NCBI GenBank assembly: GCA_964511405.1 | Contig: CAZEFK010000005.1 | Span: forward strand, 3,674 to 67,673 | Reading direction: 5' to 3' | Origin: CAZEFK01 sp964511405 | GTDB taxonomy: Bacteria > Pseudomonadota > Alphaproteobacteria > Elsterales > Elsteraceae | DNA: 64,000 nt | In this document: piece after piece, positions 24,769 to 33,307 of the stretch | Layout of the letters: the number at the start of each line of letters is the position of its first letter | Position numbering within the stretch: the first letter of the stretch is position 1 | The notes under the pieces: model-generated | Told to the model about the DNA's origin: nothing | The model's input: the letters and a program-made list of their open reading frames with translations, nothing else | Databases searched by the model: none | Position numbers and translations under genes: made by a program

Positions 24769-25402
24769 GGCGTTTCGGAGCGAAGCACAGGACGGCGCCC
24801 GTCGACGCCGGACCGCAGGCCGGGCTGGGCGGGCCCGCGGCGGGTGCCGGGCCGGCGCCGCGGGCGTCCTCGACGGCCCGCCACAGCGCTTCCTGGCGCG
24901 GGTCGTTGGCGTTTGCCGCCGGCTTGGCCGCCAGGGCGCCGATTCGCGGATAGAGCCGCCCCAGGTCGTCGACCGGATCGCCGCGGCTCCGGGTCACCAC
25001 GCTGGCCGCGCCGGCGCACAGCTCGACGGGTGCCGCGGCCAGGTTCGAGACCCGCAGATGGGCGAAGTCGCCGCCACCGACACCGGCGATCTCGACCACA
25101 TGCCGGTCGAGTGCCGCCTGCAGCGCCATCGGCGGGCCGCCGTCGATCCGGACCTGGGCGTCGCCCAGGCCGGCCGGCGCATTCGACAGCATGGCGCCGG
25201 CGCCGGGCGGCGGGCGGTCGCGGTCCAGGCAGAAGGCGTCGGCGTCGCAGGCCTGGCGCGGCGCCAGGCGGTAGCAGCCCGGCGCCAGCGCCATCCGCTG
25301 CATCTCGGCCCGGGCGGGCGCCGGCAGCAGGGCGAGCGCAAGCCCAAGGGCGGCGAAGCGAATCGGGCCCGGCAAACCCAGGGTCTGCAACGGAACTGCC
25401 AT
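24761..25402 (-). CDS. Secreted hypothetical protein
   Basis: A 213-residue protein with a clear Sec signal peptide (RFAALGLALALLPAPARAEM, cleavage after ARA near residue 32). The mature part has several cysteines (APGCYRLAPRQACDADAFCL, VELCAG, PACGPAS, VLCFAP), suggesting disulfides in the periplasm. I do not recognise a domain. It is divergent from the secreted metallophosphoesterase with only 53 bases between starts, so the two may be co-regulated. Confidence 0.65.
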   Translation of the reverse strand: MAVPLQTLGLPGPIRFAALGLALALLPAPARAEMQRMALAPGCYRLAPRQACDADAFCLDRDRPPPGAGAMLSNAPAGLGDAQVRIDGGPPMALQAALDRHVVEIAGVGGGDFAHLRVSNLAAAPVELCAGAASVVTRSRGDPVDDLGRLYPRIGALAAKPAANANDPRQEALWRAVEDARGAGPAPAAGPPSPACGPASTGAVLCFAPKRPK

Positions 25403-25455
25403 CGACGCAGGGTAACAAGGAAGCCGGACGGGTTTGCGGGCAAGCGGAGGACGGG

Positions 25456-26745
25456 ATGTCGCAGCGGATCTTGTGGGTGCTGGCGGCGGTGCTGGCCGCG
25501 GCGCTGCCGGCTCGCGCCGACGTGCTCAATCGCTGGATCCAGGCGGGCCCCGACGGCCAGGCCCTGGCCCGGGCCCTGGTCACCGACGCGGCCTGTCCGG
25601 CCCTGGCGGTCGACGGCACGCCGCGGGCCATGGAGGTGCGGTTCCCGCCGACGCCCGAGTTCCCGGTCCGGCTGTGCGAAGCCCAGGTCACCCCGGGCCC
25701 CCGGACCGCGACCATCGCCGGCGTGGCGCTCAAGCTGCCGGTGGCCGCGCCCAAACGGATCCTGGTGATCGGCGACACCGGCTGCCGCATCGCCGACGGC
25801 CGCTACCAGGCCTGCAACGACGAGGCGGCGTTCCCGCTGGCGCGGCTGGCGATGTTCGCGGTGCCGTTCGATCCCGACCTGATCGTCCATGTCGGCGACT
25901 ACTATTACCGCGAGACGGCCTGTCCGGCCGGCGAGCCGGGCTGCGCGGGCAGCCCGTTCGGCGACCGCTTCGACAGCTGGAATGCCGACTTCTTCACGCC
26001 CCTGGCGCCGCTGCTGGCCGCCGCCCCGTTCGTCGCCACCCGCGGCAACCATGAGAGCTGCGGGCGCGGCGCGCGCGGCTGGTTCCGGCTGCTCGACCCG
26101 CGTCCCTTCGATCCCAAGGCCGCCGACTGCCAGCCGCGCTCCGACTATGACACGACCCCGATCTATGCCGTTCCGGCCGGGTCGGCGACGCTGCTGGTCC
26201 AGGATTCCAGCCTGGTCGGCGACCGCAAGGTCGAGCCGGCGCTGGTCGAGCGCTATGCCGCCGACCTGGGCCAGGCGCTGAAGCGGCTGACCGGCCCCGC
26301 GATCTTCGTCACCCATCGGCCGCCCTACGGCTTGCACGACGCCAGCGGCGAAGCAGGCGCCCGGGTGCTGCGCGGCGGCAATCCGACCTTCCAGACCCTG
26401 TTCCGAGACGGCGTGCCTGATCCGATCAAGCTGCTGCTGTCCGGCCATATCCACAGCTTCCACTATGTCGACCTCGGACTGCGCTACGCGCCCCAGGTGG
26501 TGGTGGGCGACAGCGGCACCGCGCTGGATCCGGCCACCATTCCCGAGACCACGGGCGATGCCACCTATGTCGGCGCCGACCTCAAGGCGCCGATCCTGCA
26601 CAGCGGCGATACGGTGACCTTCGGCTTCACGGTGCTCGACGCCACGGCCTTCGGCTGGACCGCGAACGTCTACGACCTGACCGGCCGCGCCTATGCCCAG
26701 TGCGTGATCCGCACCGCCGACCGCTCCATGGCCTGCACCCATTGA
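25456..26745 (+). CDS. Secreted metallophosphoesterase
   Basis: A 429-residue exported calcineurin-like phosphoesterase. Signal peptide MSQRILWVLAAVLAAALPAR ends near ARA. The dinuclear metal motifs are in order: VIGDTGCR (Asp), HVGDYYYRE (Asp), TRGNHESCG (GNHE), FVTHRPPYG (His) and LSGHIHSFH (GHxH). It should hydrolyse phosphomonoesters or diesters in the periplasm; the substrate is unknown. A good GGAGG lies 5 bases before the ATG at 25456. Cysteines in the insertion CPAGEPGCAGS probably pair. Divergent from the secreted hypothetical gene. Confidence 0.88.
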   Translation: MSQRILWVLAAVLAAALPARADVLNRWIQAGPDGQALARALVTDAACPALAVDGTPRAMEVRFPPTPEFPVRLCEAQVTPGPRTATIAGVALKLPVAAPKRILVIGDTGCRIADGRYQACNDEAAFPLARLAMFAVPFDPDLIVHVGDYYYRETACPAGEPGCAGSPFGDRFDSWNADFFTPLAPLLAAAPFVATRGNHESCGRGARGWFRLLDPRPFDPKAADCQPRSDYDTTPIYAVPAGSATLLVQDSSLVGDRKVEPALVERYAADLGQALKRLTGPAIFVTHRPPYGLHDASGEAGARVLRGGNPTFQTLFRDGVPDPIKLLLSGHIHSFHYVDLGLRYAPQVVVGDSGTALDPATIPETTGDATYVGADLKAPILHSGDTVTFGFTVLDATAFGWTANVYDLTGRAYAQCVIRTADRSMACTH

Positions 26746-26794
26746 GGGGAGGCCCGCCGTTCCCCGTCCCGGGGATCGATGCTACCTTCGGGTC

Positions 26795-28759
26795 ATGAGC
26801 GAGCGGCACGAACCTCGCGCGGCTGAGCCCGGCCGGTCCGGGATGTCCGATCCGCTTTCGCGCCGGCTCCGTCTCCTGGCGGTCGCCTATGGGGCCGCCG
26901 CCCTGGCTGTGGCCGCCGTCGCGGTGCGGCCCACCGGGATGCCCGCATGGGCCCTGCTGGCGGCCCAGGACGGGCTGGCCGCGGGCGTGGCCGGGGCGCT
27001 CCTGATCGCCGCCGCCGGGCTCGCTGCGACCGGCGTGGTCCATGGCGCGCGCGTGGGCCGGCCGCCGCCGGCCGAGGACCCGGCGCACACCCGCCTCGGC
27101 CGCCTGCGGCTGGCGCTGGGCCGCTGGCTGCTGCGCCCGGCGATCCCCCGCCCGGTGTGGGCAGCGGGATGGCCGCAGACGCTGATCATCCTGGGCTTGG
27201 CCGGATCCGCGGCGGCGCTCGCCGCCCTGCGCTGGCCCCAGGCGGGTACCGCGACCGGCACGCCGCATGACCGCTATCTGCTCGGCGGCGCGCTGCTTGC
27301 CGGCACCTTCCCGCTGCTGGTGGCGGAGCGGACGATGGCCGGCCTGCCTTCGCTGCGCCTGCCCGAGGCCCGCGACCTGGCGCAGCTGATGCGGGTGCCG
27401 GTGGTCCTGCTGCCGGCCTGGGGCGCGCTCGAGGTCGTGCTGGGGCTGGGGGTCGGCTGGGCCGCCCCGGTCCGCATGGTCCTGGCGCTGGTGGTGCCGG
27501 CGGTCGCGGCGGAACTCATGCTGCGGCTGGCGGCGCGCTGGTTCCTGCCGCCGCCCGATGCCGGCGCGGTGCGAGCCGCCGTAACCAGCCTGGCGGCGGG
27601 CGCGCTGCGGCCGCAGGCGCTGTCGCCGGCCGTCCTGTCGCGCGGCCTGCGCGACCGCTTCGGCATCGACTTTCAGCGCAGCTGGGCGCTGGCCTATGTG
27701 CGCGGCGCCGCCCTGCCGGTCGCCGTGGCCCTGCTGCTGTTCTGCTGGTTCCTGTCGGGCGTGGTGGCGATCGGGATCGCCGAGCGCGGCTCGTACGAGC
27801 GGTTCGGCGCGCCGGTGGCGATGCTGGGGCCGGGCCTCCATCTGATCGCGCCCTGGCCGTTCGGACGGGTGCGGCGGGTCGAATATGGCGTCCTCCATTC
27901 GGTCGCGGTGACCGCCGAGGAGGGCCAACCCATGGCCGAGGACCGCGTGGCCGCCGAGGATCCGGCGCCGGCCGGCGCCGATCGGCTGTGGGAGCGGCCC
28001 CATCCCAGCGAGGGCTCGTTCCTGATCGCCAGCGAAAGCGACGGTCGCCAAGGCTTCCAGGTGGTCAGCGCCGACATCCGGGTCCTGTACCGCATCGGCC
28101 TCGGCGACGGTGCGGGCCGGCAGGCCGCGTACAACATCACGGATGCCGACGCCCTGGTGCGCGCCTATGCCGGCCGTCGCCTGTCCCGGTTCTTCGCCAG
28201 CCAGACCCTGCTCGGCATCCTGGGCGAGGGCCGGGGGGGCGAAGGCCGGGGGGCCGCGGGCGAGGATCGCGCGCGCATCGCCGCCGGCCTCGAGGCGGTG
28301 CTGCAGGGCGATATGGACGGCCGAGCGACGGGGATCGAGGTGGTGGCCGTGGTGATCGAGGCGATCCATCCCCCCAGCGGCGCCGCCGACGCCTATCACA
28401 ACGTCCAGGCCGCCGAGATCGCCGCCACCGCGACCATCTCGGCCGAGACCGGGCGCGCGGCGGCCGAGACCAACCTGGCGCGCGAGACCGCCGAGGACCA
28501 GGTCAACAAAGCCACTGCCGCCGCCGCCGAGCGGGTCGCCCAGGAGGACGCGCGGTTCCGCGCCTTCCGGGCCGACGTGCTGGCCAGCCGCGCCGCCGGC
28601 CCGGCCTTCCCGCTGGAGCGTTACCTGGGCAACCTGTCGGCGGCCCTGCGCAAGGCCCCCCTGGCGATCGTCGACCATCGCCTCGACAGCCGCGACGCGC
28701 CGGTGCTCGACCTGCGGCCGCTGGCTGGCGCCGCCGCGGCCACCGGACCGGAGGACTGA
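26795..28759 (+). CDS. Polytopic SPFH/HflK-like membrane protein
   Basis: A 654-residue protein: the first ~330 residues hold about six or seven hydrophobic segments (such as YGAAALAVAAVAV, TLIILGLAGSAAALAAL, VPVVLLPAWGALEVVLGLGV and ALPVAVALLLFCWFLSGVVA). A band-7/SPFH domain follows (GSYERFGAPVAMLGPGLHLI with APWPFGRVRRVEYG, then VVSADIRVLYRIG). A helical C-terminus is rich in alanine and glutamate (HNVQAAEIAATATISAETGR). Normal HflK has one membrane helix and about 400 residues, so the N-terminal membrane block is unusual. It heads a four-gene operon with two more SPFH proteins and a P1B ATPase. Role inferred: membrane scaffold. ATG at 26795 has a weak binding site; 26843 is an alternative. 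Confidence 0.82.
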   Translation: MSERHEPRAAEPGRSGMSDPLSRRLRLLAVAYGAAALAVAAVAVRPTGMPAWALLAAQDGLAAGVAGALLIAAAGLAATGVVHGARVGRPPPAEDPAHTRLGRLRLALGRWLLRPAIPRPVWAAGWPQTLIILGLAGSAAALAALRWPQAGTATGTPHDRYLLGGALLAGTFPLLVAERTMAGLPSLRLPEARDLAQLMRVPVVLLPAWGALEVVLGLGVGWAAPVRMVLALVVPAVAAELMLRLAARWFLPPPDAGAVRAAVTSLAAGALRPQALSPAVLSRGLRDRFGIDFQRSWALAYVRGAALPVAVALLLFCWFLSGVVAIGIAERGSYERFGAPVAMLGPGLHLIAPWPFGRVRRVEYGVLHSVAVTAEEGQPMAEDRVAAEDPAPAGADRLWERPHPSEGSFLIASESDGRQGFQVVSADIRVLYRIGLGDGAGRQAAYNITDADALVRAYAGRRLSRFFASQTLLGILGEGRGGEGRGAAGEDRARIAAGLEAVLQGDMDGRATGIEVVAVVIEAIHPPSGAADAYHNVQAAEIAATATISAETGRAAAETNLARETAEDQVNKATAAAAERVAQEDARFRAFRADVLASRAAGPAFPLERYLGNLSAALRKAPLAIVDHRLDSRDAPVLDLRPLAGAAAATGPED

Positions 28760-28764
28760 CGCCC

Positions 28765-29778
28765 GTGCTGCATCACGACCATGCCGCGCATGACCACGAT
28801 CACGGCGCCGCCGGTCGGTCCGGGCGCAGCGGCCTCAAGCTGGCGCTGCGGGTTGCGGTCGCGGCCGTGGTGGTGGCCGGCGCCGCCCTGGCGGCATCGC
28901 TGGTCATGGTGCGGGCCGGCGAGGCCGTGGTCGTCACCGAGTTCGGCGACCCGGTGCGGGTGCTGACCACGCCCGGCCTGGCCTGGAAGGCCCCGGCCCC
29001 GATCCAGGGCACGATCCCGGTGGACCTTCGGCTCTGGACGACCTCCAGCGGCCTGCAGGATGTCGGCACCAAGGACGGGCTGCGCATCCTGGTGCAGGCC
29101 TACATCGCCTGGCAGGTGCCGCCCGAGCCGGACCGGGTGCGCCAATATCTGCGCGCCGTGCGCAACGATCCCGACGAGGCCGCCCGCCAGCTGCGCAGCT
29201 TCGTCGGCTCGGCGCTGCAGGTGACCGCCAGCGGCTTCGAGCTGGCCGACCTGGTCGACACCGACCCCGGGCGGCTGAAGCTCGACGCCTTCGAGCAGCG
29301 GCTGCAGGCTCAGCTGGCGGCCCAGGCCTTGGACAGCTATGGCGTCGTGATCCGACAGGTCGGGCTGGAGCGGCTGAGCCTGCCGTCCAATACCCTGGCG
29401 GCCACCGTCGCGCGGATGCGCGCCGAGCGCGAGACCGTGGCCGAGCGGCGCACCGCGGAAGGCATGCGGATCGCCGCCGAGATCCGGTCCAACGCCGCGC
29501 GCGACGCCCGCATCACCCGGGCCAAGGCCCAGGTCGACGCCGCCGACATCGAGGCCAAGTCGCGCCAGCAGGCGGCCGAGATCTACGCCACCGCCTACAA
29601 GCAGGATCCCGAGCTCTATCGCCTGCTGCGCTCGCTCGACACCGTGAGCTCGGTGGTCGGGCCGAACACCCGGCTGATCCTGCGCACCGATGCCGCGCCC
29701 TTCCAGGTGCTGGTCGACGGCCCGGCCGGAACCGGCGCCCCGCCCCCCGGCACACCGCCCGCCGGCACGCCACGATGA
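28765..29778 (+). CDS. HflC-like SPFH protein with histidine-rich N-terminus
   Basis: A 337-residue HflC-like protein. The N-terminal LHHDHAAHDHDHGAAG has seven histidines and three aspartates in 16 residues, a likely metal-binding tail facing the cytoplasm. One transmembrane helix follows (VAVAAVVVAGAALAASLVMV), then the SPFH domain (GEAVVVTEFGDPVRVLTTPG, VQAYIAWQVPP) and a long charged coiled coil (RMRAERETVAERRTAEGMRI). The C-terminus ends in a Pro/Gly/Thr tail. GTG start 28765 has GGAGG ten bases upstream. Its stop overlaps the next start (ATGA). The histidine tail beside a metal ATPase gene suggests metal delivery or sensing, which is inference. Confidence 0.83.
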   Translation: MLHHDHAAHDHDHGAAGRSGRSGLKLALRVAVAAVVVAGAALAASLVMVRAGEAVVVTEFGDPVRVLTTPGLAWKAPAPIQGTIPVDLRLWTTSSGLQDVGTKDGLRILVQAYIAWQVPPEPDRVRQYLRAVRNDPDEAARQLRSFVGSALQVTASGFELADLVDTDPGRLKLDAFEQRLQAQLAAQALDSYGVVIRQVGLERLSLPSNTLAATVARMRAERETVAERRTAEGMRIAAEIRSNAARDARITRAKAQVDAADIEAKSRQQAAEIYATAYKQDPELYRLLRSLDTVSSVVGPNTRLILRTDAAPFQVLVDGPAGTGAPPPGTPPAGTPR

Positions 29779-30917
29779 CCAGCGAGGCCGTTTCGGCCGG
29801 GGCGCTGCCCGACGGTCCGCTGGTCCAGTCGGTCCGCATCGCGTTCCGGGCGCTCTATGCCGCGACCCTGCTGCTGGCGGTGGGCTGGCTCGGCTCCAAC
29901 ATCCGCCAGGTGCCGCCCGACAGCCGTGCCGTGGTGCTGCGCTTCGGCCAGGTCGACCGGGTCCAGGATGCCGGGCTGCTGCTGGCTTGGCCGCAGCCGA
30001 TCGAGCGCGTCCAGCTGCTGCCCGCCGCCGACCGCCAGATCGAGCTGCGCGCCGATCGCCAGGCCGACGCCGCGCTGCTCGACGACCTCTATGTCAAGGC
30101 CACGCAGGAGGCGGAGCCGCCGGCCAATCTGGGTTTCGTGCTGACCGGCGATGGCGGCGTGGTGCGGCTGGACGCGGCGCTGTTCTATCGGATCGCCGAT
30201 CCGGTGGCCTACATGATCGCCGGGCCGCATGTGGTCCCGGCGCTGCAGCGCGTGCTGGTATCGGCAACGGTGGGGCTGGCCGCGGCGCGCCGGCTGGACG
30301 ACTTCCTGGTCGTCCGCGCCGACCGCCCCTCGGCTCCGGCCGATTCGGCCGGATCGCAAGCGGCGTTGCGCAGCGACCTGGTCCACCTGGTCAATCGGCG
30401 CTTGGCCGTGCTTCAGCGCCAGGGTGCGGGGCTGGGGGTCGAGATCAGCCGGGTCGACCTCACCGCGTCGCTGCCGCCTTCGGCCAAGGCGGCGTTCGAC
30501 AGCGTGCTGATTGCCGACCAGCAATCCGAGCAGCGCGCGGCGACCAGCCGCACGGCCGCCGTCCGCACGCTGCAGGAGGCGACGCGCGACCGCGACCGCA
30601 TCCTGACCGCCGCTAGCGCGGCCGCGGCCGAGCGGGTCGCCGAGGCGACGGCCAAGACCGCCGAAATCATCGCGCTGGAAGCGCGGGACGCGCTCGAGGC
30701 GCGGGATGCGCCCCAGGCGCAGAATGCGCCCCAGGCGCAGAATGCGCCCCAGGCGCAGAATGCGCCCGACGCGCAGGATGCGCCCGAGGCTCATGGCGAC
30801 TTGCTGGATCAGATCTATCGCGATCGCATCGCCGCGATCCTGCACAAGGTCGGGCAGGTGACCGCCGTCGACAGCCGCGGCGGGGCGCGCCTGATCCTGC
30901 CGGGCGCCAAGCCATGA
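29775..30917 (+). CDS. HflK-like SPFH protein with hexapeptide repeats
   Basis: A 380-residue HflK-like protein: one N-terminal membrane helix (RALYAATLLLAVGWLGSNIR), SPFH domain (VPPDSRAVVLRFGQVDRVQD..LLLAWPQPIERV), and a coiled coil (AATSRTAAVRTLQEATRDRD). Near the C-terminus seven hexapeptide units (LEARDA and PQAQNA variants, residues ~300-341) interrupt the coil before a short tail ending LILPGAKP. It is third in the operon, overlapping both neighbours by 4 bases. HflK and HflC normally alternate in a 24-mer cage around FtsH; no protease gene is present here, and the fourth gene is a metal ATPase instead. Confidence 0.82.
   Translation: MTSEAVSAGALPDGPLVQSVRIAFRALYAATLLLAVGWLGSNIRQVPPDSRAVVLRFGQVDRVQDAGLLLAWPQPIERVQLLPAADRQIELRADRQADAALLDDLYVKATQEAEPPANLGFVLTGDGGVVRLDAALFYRIADPVAYMIAGPHVVPALQRVLVSATVGLAAARRLDDFLVVRADRPSAPADSAGSQAALRSDLVHLVNRRLAVLQRQGAGLGVEISRVDLTASLPPSAKAAFDSVLIADQQSEQRAATSRTAAVRTLQEATRDRDRILTAASAAAAERVAEATAKTAEIIALEARDALEARDAPQAQNAPQAQNAPQAQNAPDAQDAPEAHGDLLDQIYRDRIAAILHKVGQVTAVDSRGGARLILPGAKP
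30672..30797 (+). repeat. In-frame 18-bp tandem repeats within the third SPFH gene
   Basis: Seven 18-bp units encode LEARDA, LEARDA, PQAQNA three times, PDAQDA and PEAHGD. The three central units (30708-30725, 30726-30743, 30744-30761) are identical at DNA level, the outer ones diverged. The identity points to recent slippage expansion, so repeat number may vary between strains. All units keep the reading frame. Confidence 0.85.
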
Positions 30918-32836
30918 CCGCGCTCGCCGGCGACGGCGCTGCGCGCCGGGTGGCGCCCGGGCTGCTGCACCTGGCCGAGCGCTGGTCGCTGGCGTTGCGC
31001 CTGACCCTGGCGATGGTCGCCGGCGGGCTGCTGGTGGTGGCGCTCGCCTGGCGCGCCATCGTCCCGGCCGATCCGGCGGTCGCGGACCTGGTGGCGGGCG
31101 GCGCGGCGGCCCTGGTCGCCGTCCCGGTGCTGGCCGAGGCCTGGGCCAGCCTGCGCCGGCCCAGTCTGCACGGCATCACCGACCGCCTGATCGCCCTGGC
31201 GCTGATCGCGGCCTGGGCGACCGGCGACCTCATCACCGCGGCGGTGCTGCCGATCGTGATGATCGTCGGCCATGTCCTGGAGGAACGCAGCCTGCTCGGC
31301 TCGCAGGAGGCGATCCGGGCGCTCGGCCGGCTGGCCGACACCGCGGCCCGGCGGCTGCGGCCCGACGGCAGCGTCGAGGTCGTGCCGACCGCCGCGCTCA
31401 AGGTCGGCGACCGCATCGAGCTCAGGGCCGGCGACCGGGTTGCCGCCGATGGCCGCGTGGTCCACGGTACGGCGAGCCTGGACATGGCGTCCTTGACCGG
31501 CGAGTCGGTGCCGGTCGACGTCGCCCCCGGCGACCCGGTGCTGGCCGGCTCGGTCAATCTGGACGGCCTGCTCACGGTCGAGGTGACCCAGGTCGGGAGC
31601 GACACCACGCTCGGCAAGGTGATCGCGCTGATGCGCGCCGCCGAACGCGCCAAGCCGCCGGTGACCCGCCTGCTCGAGCGCTATGCCGGGCAATACATCA
31701 CCCTGGTCCTGCTGGTCGCCGCCGGCGTGTGGTTCGCCTCCAGCGATGCCACCGCGATGCTGGCGGTGCTGGTCGCCTCCTGCCCCTGCGCCCTGGTGCT
31801 GGCGGCGCCGGCCACTGCGGTCGCGGCGATCGCCGTGGCCGGACGCCACGGCATCCTGATCAAGGGCTCGGGCTTTCTGGAGCAGCTGGCCGAGGTGACC
31901 TCGGTGGTCGTCGACAAGACGGGCACCGTGACCCTGGGCGAGCTGACCTTGGCCGGCACCGTGCCGGCGCCTGATGCCGACGAGGCCGACCTGGTGCGCC
32001 TGGCGGGCAGCTTGGGGGCGGCCAGCAGCCATCCGGTCAGCCGCGCCCTCGCGGCGCTGGTCGCGCCGGCCGACCGGCTGCCGCTCGAGACGATCCACGA
32101 GTTGCGCGGCATCGGCATCACCGCCGAAGACGGCGGCCGGCGCGTTGCCCTCGGCCGGCCGGAGCTGTTCGCCACCCTCGGCATCGCGGTCCCGCCGCCG
32201 CCCGATCATGACGGCCCGATCGCCGGTGTCGCCCGGGACGGCCGGTTCCTGGGCTGGCTGCGGCTGGCCGACGAGCCGCGCCCGGAATCGCGCGCCGCCC
32301 TGGACGACCTGCGCCGGCTGGGGCTCGGCCGGCAGCTGCTGCTGACCGGCGACCGCCGCCCGGTCGCCGAGCGGGTCGCGGCGCGGCTCGGCATCGATGC
32401 CGTGTGCGCCGAGGCCCTGCCCGAGCAGAAGATGCAGCGCGTGCTGGACGAGATGCGCCAGGGCTTCCGGCCTCTGGTGGTCGGCGACGGCATCAACGAC
32501 TCGCTGGCGCTCAAGGTCGGCGCCGTCGGCGTCGCCATGGGCGCCAAGGGCACCGACGTGGCGCTGGCGTCGGCCGACCTGGTGCTGATGACCAGCGATT
32601 TGCGCCGGCTGGCCACCTGCATCCGCTTGAGCCGCCGCTGCCGCCGCACCATCCATGTCAATGTCGCGGTAGGCCTGGGTTGGACCCTGATCCTGATCGC
32701 GCTGGCTGCCGCCGGCATGCTGGGCAGCGAGGGCGCCGTGATCGCCGCCGTGATGCACAACCTCAGCACGCTGGTCGGCATCGGCAATGCGGGGCGGCTG
32801 CTGCGGTTCGACGAGACGCGCGGGGCGGCAGCATAG
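30914..32836 (+). CDS. P1B-type heavy-metal-translocating ATPase
   Basis: A 640-residue metal-pumping ATPase of the inner membrane. The intramembrane site is ASCPCALVLAAP (CPC at residues 290-292), the phosphorylated aspartate is D334 in VVDKTGTVT, the actuator loop is SLTGESVPV, and SSHPVSRA, GDGINDSLALKVG complete the P1B set. Four hydrophobic segments precede the actuator loop. There is no N-terminal CxxC or other metal-binding domain, so the protein is short for the family. The last membrane helix reads MHNLSTLVGIGNAGRLL, not clearly a copper or a zinc signature, so the ion (Cu, Zn/Cd or Co) is open. It ends the operon of three SPFH proteins; a histidine-rich tail on one of those may replace the missing metal-binding domain. 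Confidence 0.93.
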   Translation: MTALAGDGAARRVAPGLLHLAERWSLALRLTLAMVAGGLLVVALAWRAIVPADPAVADLVAGGAAALVAVPVLAEAWASLRRPSLHGITDRLIALALIAAWATGDLITAAVLPIVMIVGHVLEERSLLGSQEAIRALGRLADTAARRLRPDGSVEVVPTAALKVGDRIELRAGDRVAADGRVVHGTASLDMASLTGESVPVDVAPGDPVLAGSVNLDGLLTVEVTQVGSDTTLGKVIALMRAAERAKPPVTRLLERYAGQYITLVLLVAAGVWFASSDATAMLAVLVASCPCALVLAAPATAVAAIAVAGRHGILIKGSGFLEQLAEVTSVVVDKTGTVTLGELTLAGTVPAPDADEADLVRLAGSLGAASSHPVSRALAALVAPADRLPLETIHELRGIGITAEDGGRRVALGRPELFATLGIAVPPPPDHDGPIAGVARDGRFLGWLRLADEPRPESRAALDDLRRLGLGRQLLLTGDRRPVAERVAARLGIDAVCAEALPEQKMQRVLDEMRQGFRPLVVGDGINDSLALKVGAVGVAMGAKGTDVALASADLVLMTSDLRRLATCIRLSRRCRRTIHVNVAVGLGWTLILIALAAAGMLGSEGAVIAAVMHNLSTLVGIGNAGRLLRFDETRGAAA

Positions 32837-32923
32837 GCACGCCCGGCGTCGCGGGACATTTGCGCTTGGATCGACTGCCGGACCGGGAGCGATGATGATG
32901 GGCCCTATGTCTACGCCATTGCC

Positions 32924-33307
32924 CTATGACAACCATGCCACCGGCACATCCAAAGCCTGCGCAAGATTTGCGATGGTCTCGGGAGCTCCGGTACGACGCC
33001 CGTTTTCGAGGTCTGACAGATAGCCCTGACCGATCCCTGCCTTGGAGGCCAAATGCTGTTGCGTCTCGCCGCGCCAGCTGCGAATGGCTTTCAGCCGGCT
33101 ATCGCCTCGAAGGATCGCAGCGCTGACCTCTGGCGGTAAGACAACGCTGCCTGCATCCAATTCAGCCTTCCGGGCATCGTAGATCGCTACGTCGTCTGCG
33201 TCCTCGGCTCCGTGATCGGCCCGTTCAAGGAGCGCCTCATATTCTGCGCGAGGCAGCACGACCAGCTCCTCTCCGCCGGGAGTCCGGATGATCTGCGGTC
33301 CACTCAT
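32924..33307 (-). CDS. XRE-family antitoxin-like regulator
   Basis: A 127-residue protein. The N-terminal half resembles a small antitoxin domain (GGEELVVLPRAEYEALLERA). The C-terminal half is a Cro/CI helix-turn-helix (LKAIRSWRGETQQHLASKAG, GQGYLSDLENGRRTGAPETI, ANLAQALDV). Antitoxins of this build normally follow a RelE/HigB-type toxin gene with an ATGA overlap. Here the start (33307) overlaps a TGA that would end such a toxin, but only a toxin remnant is left upstream. It may survive as an orphan repressor. The start ATG was chosen for that overlap. Confidence 0.8.
   Translation of the reverse strand: MSGPQIIRTPGGEELVVLPRAEYEALLERADHGAEDADDVAIYDARKAELDAGSVVLPPEVSAAILRGDSRLKAIRSWRGETQQHLASKAGIGQGYLSDLENGRRTGAPETIANLAQALDVPVAWLS

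Noticed and set aside
30672..30797. Possible CRISPR or other spaced repeat array
   Set aside because: Units are 18 bp, directly adjacent without spacers and keep the reading frame of an SPFH gene; it is a coding tandem repeat.
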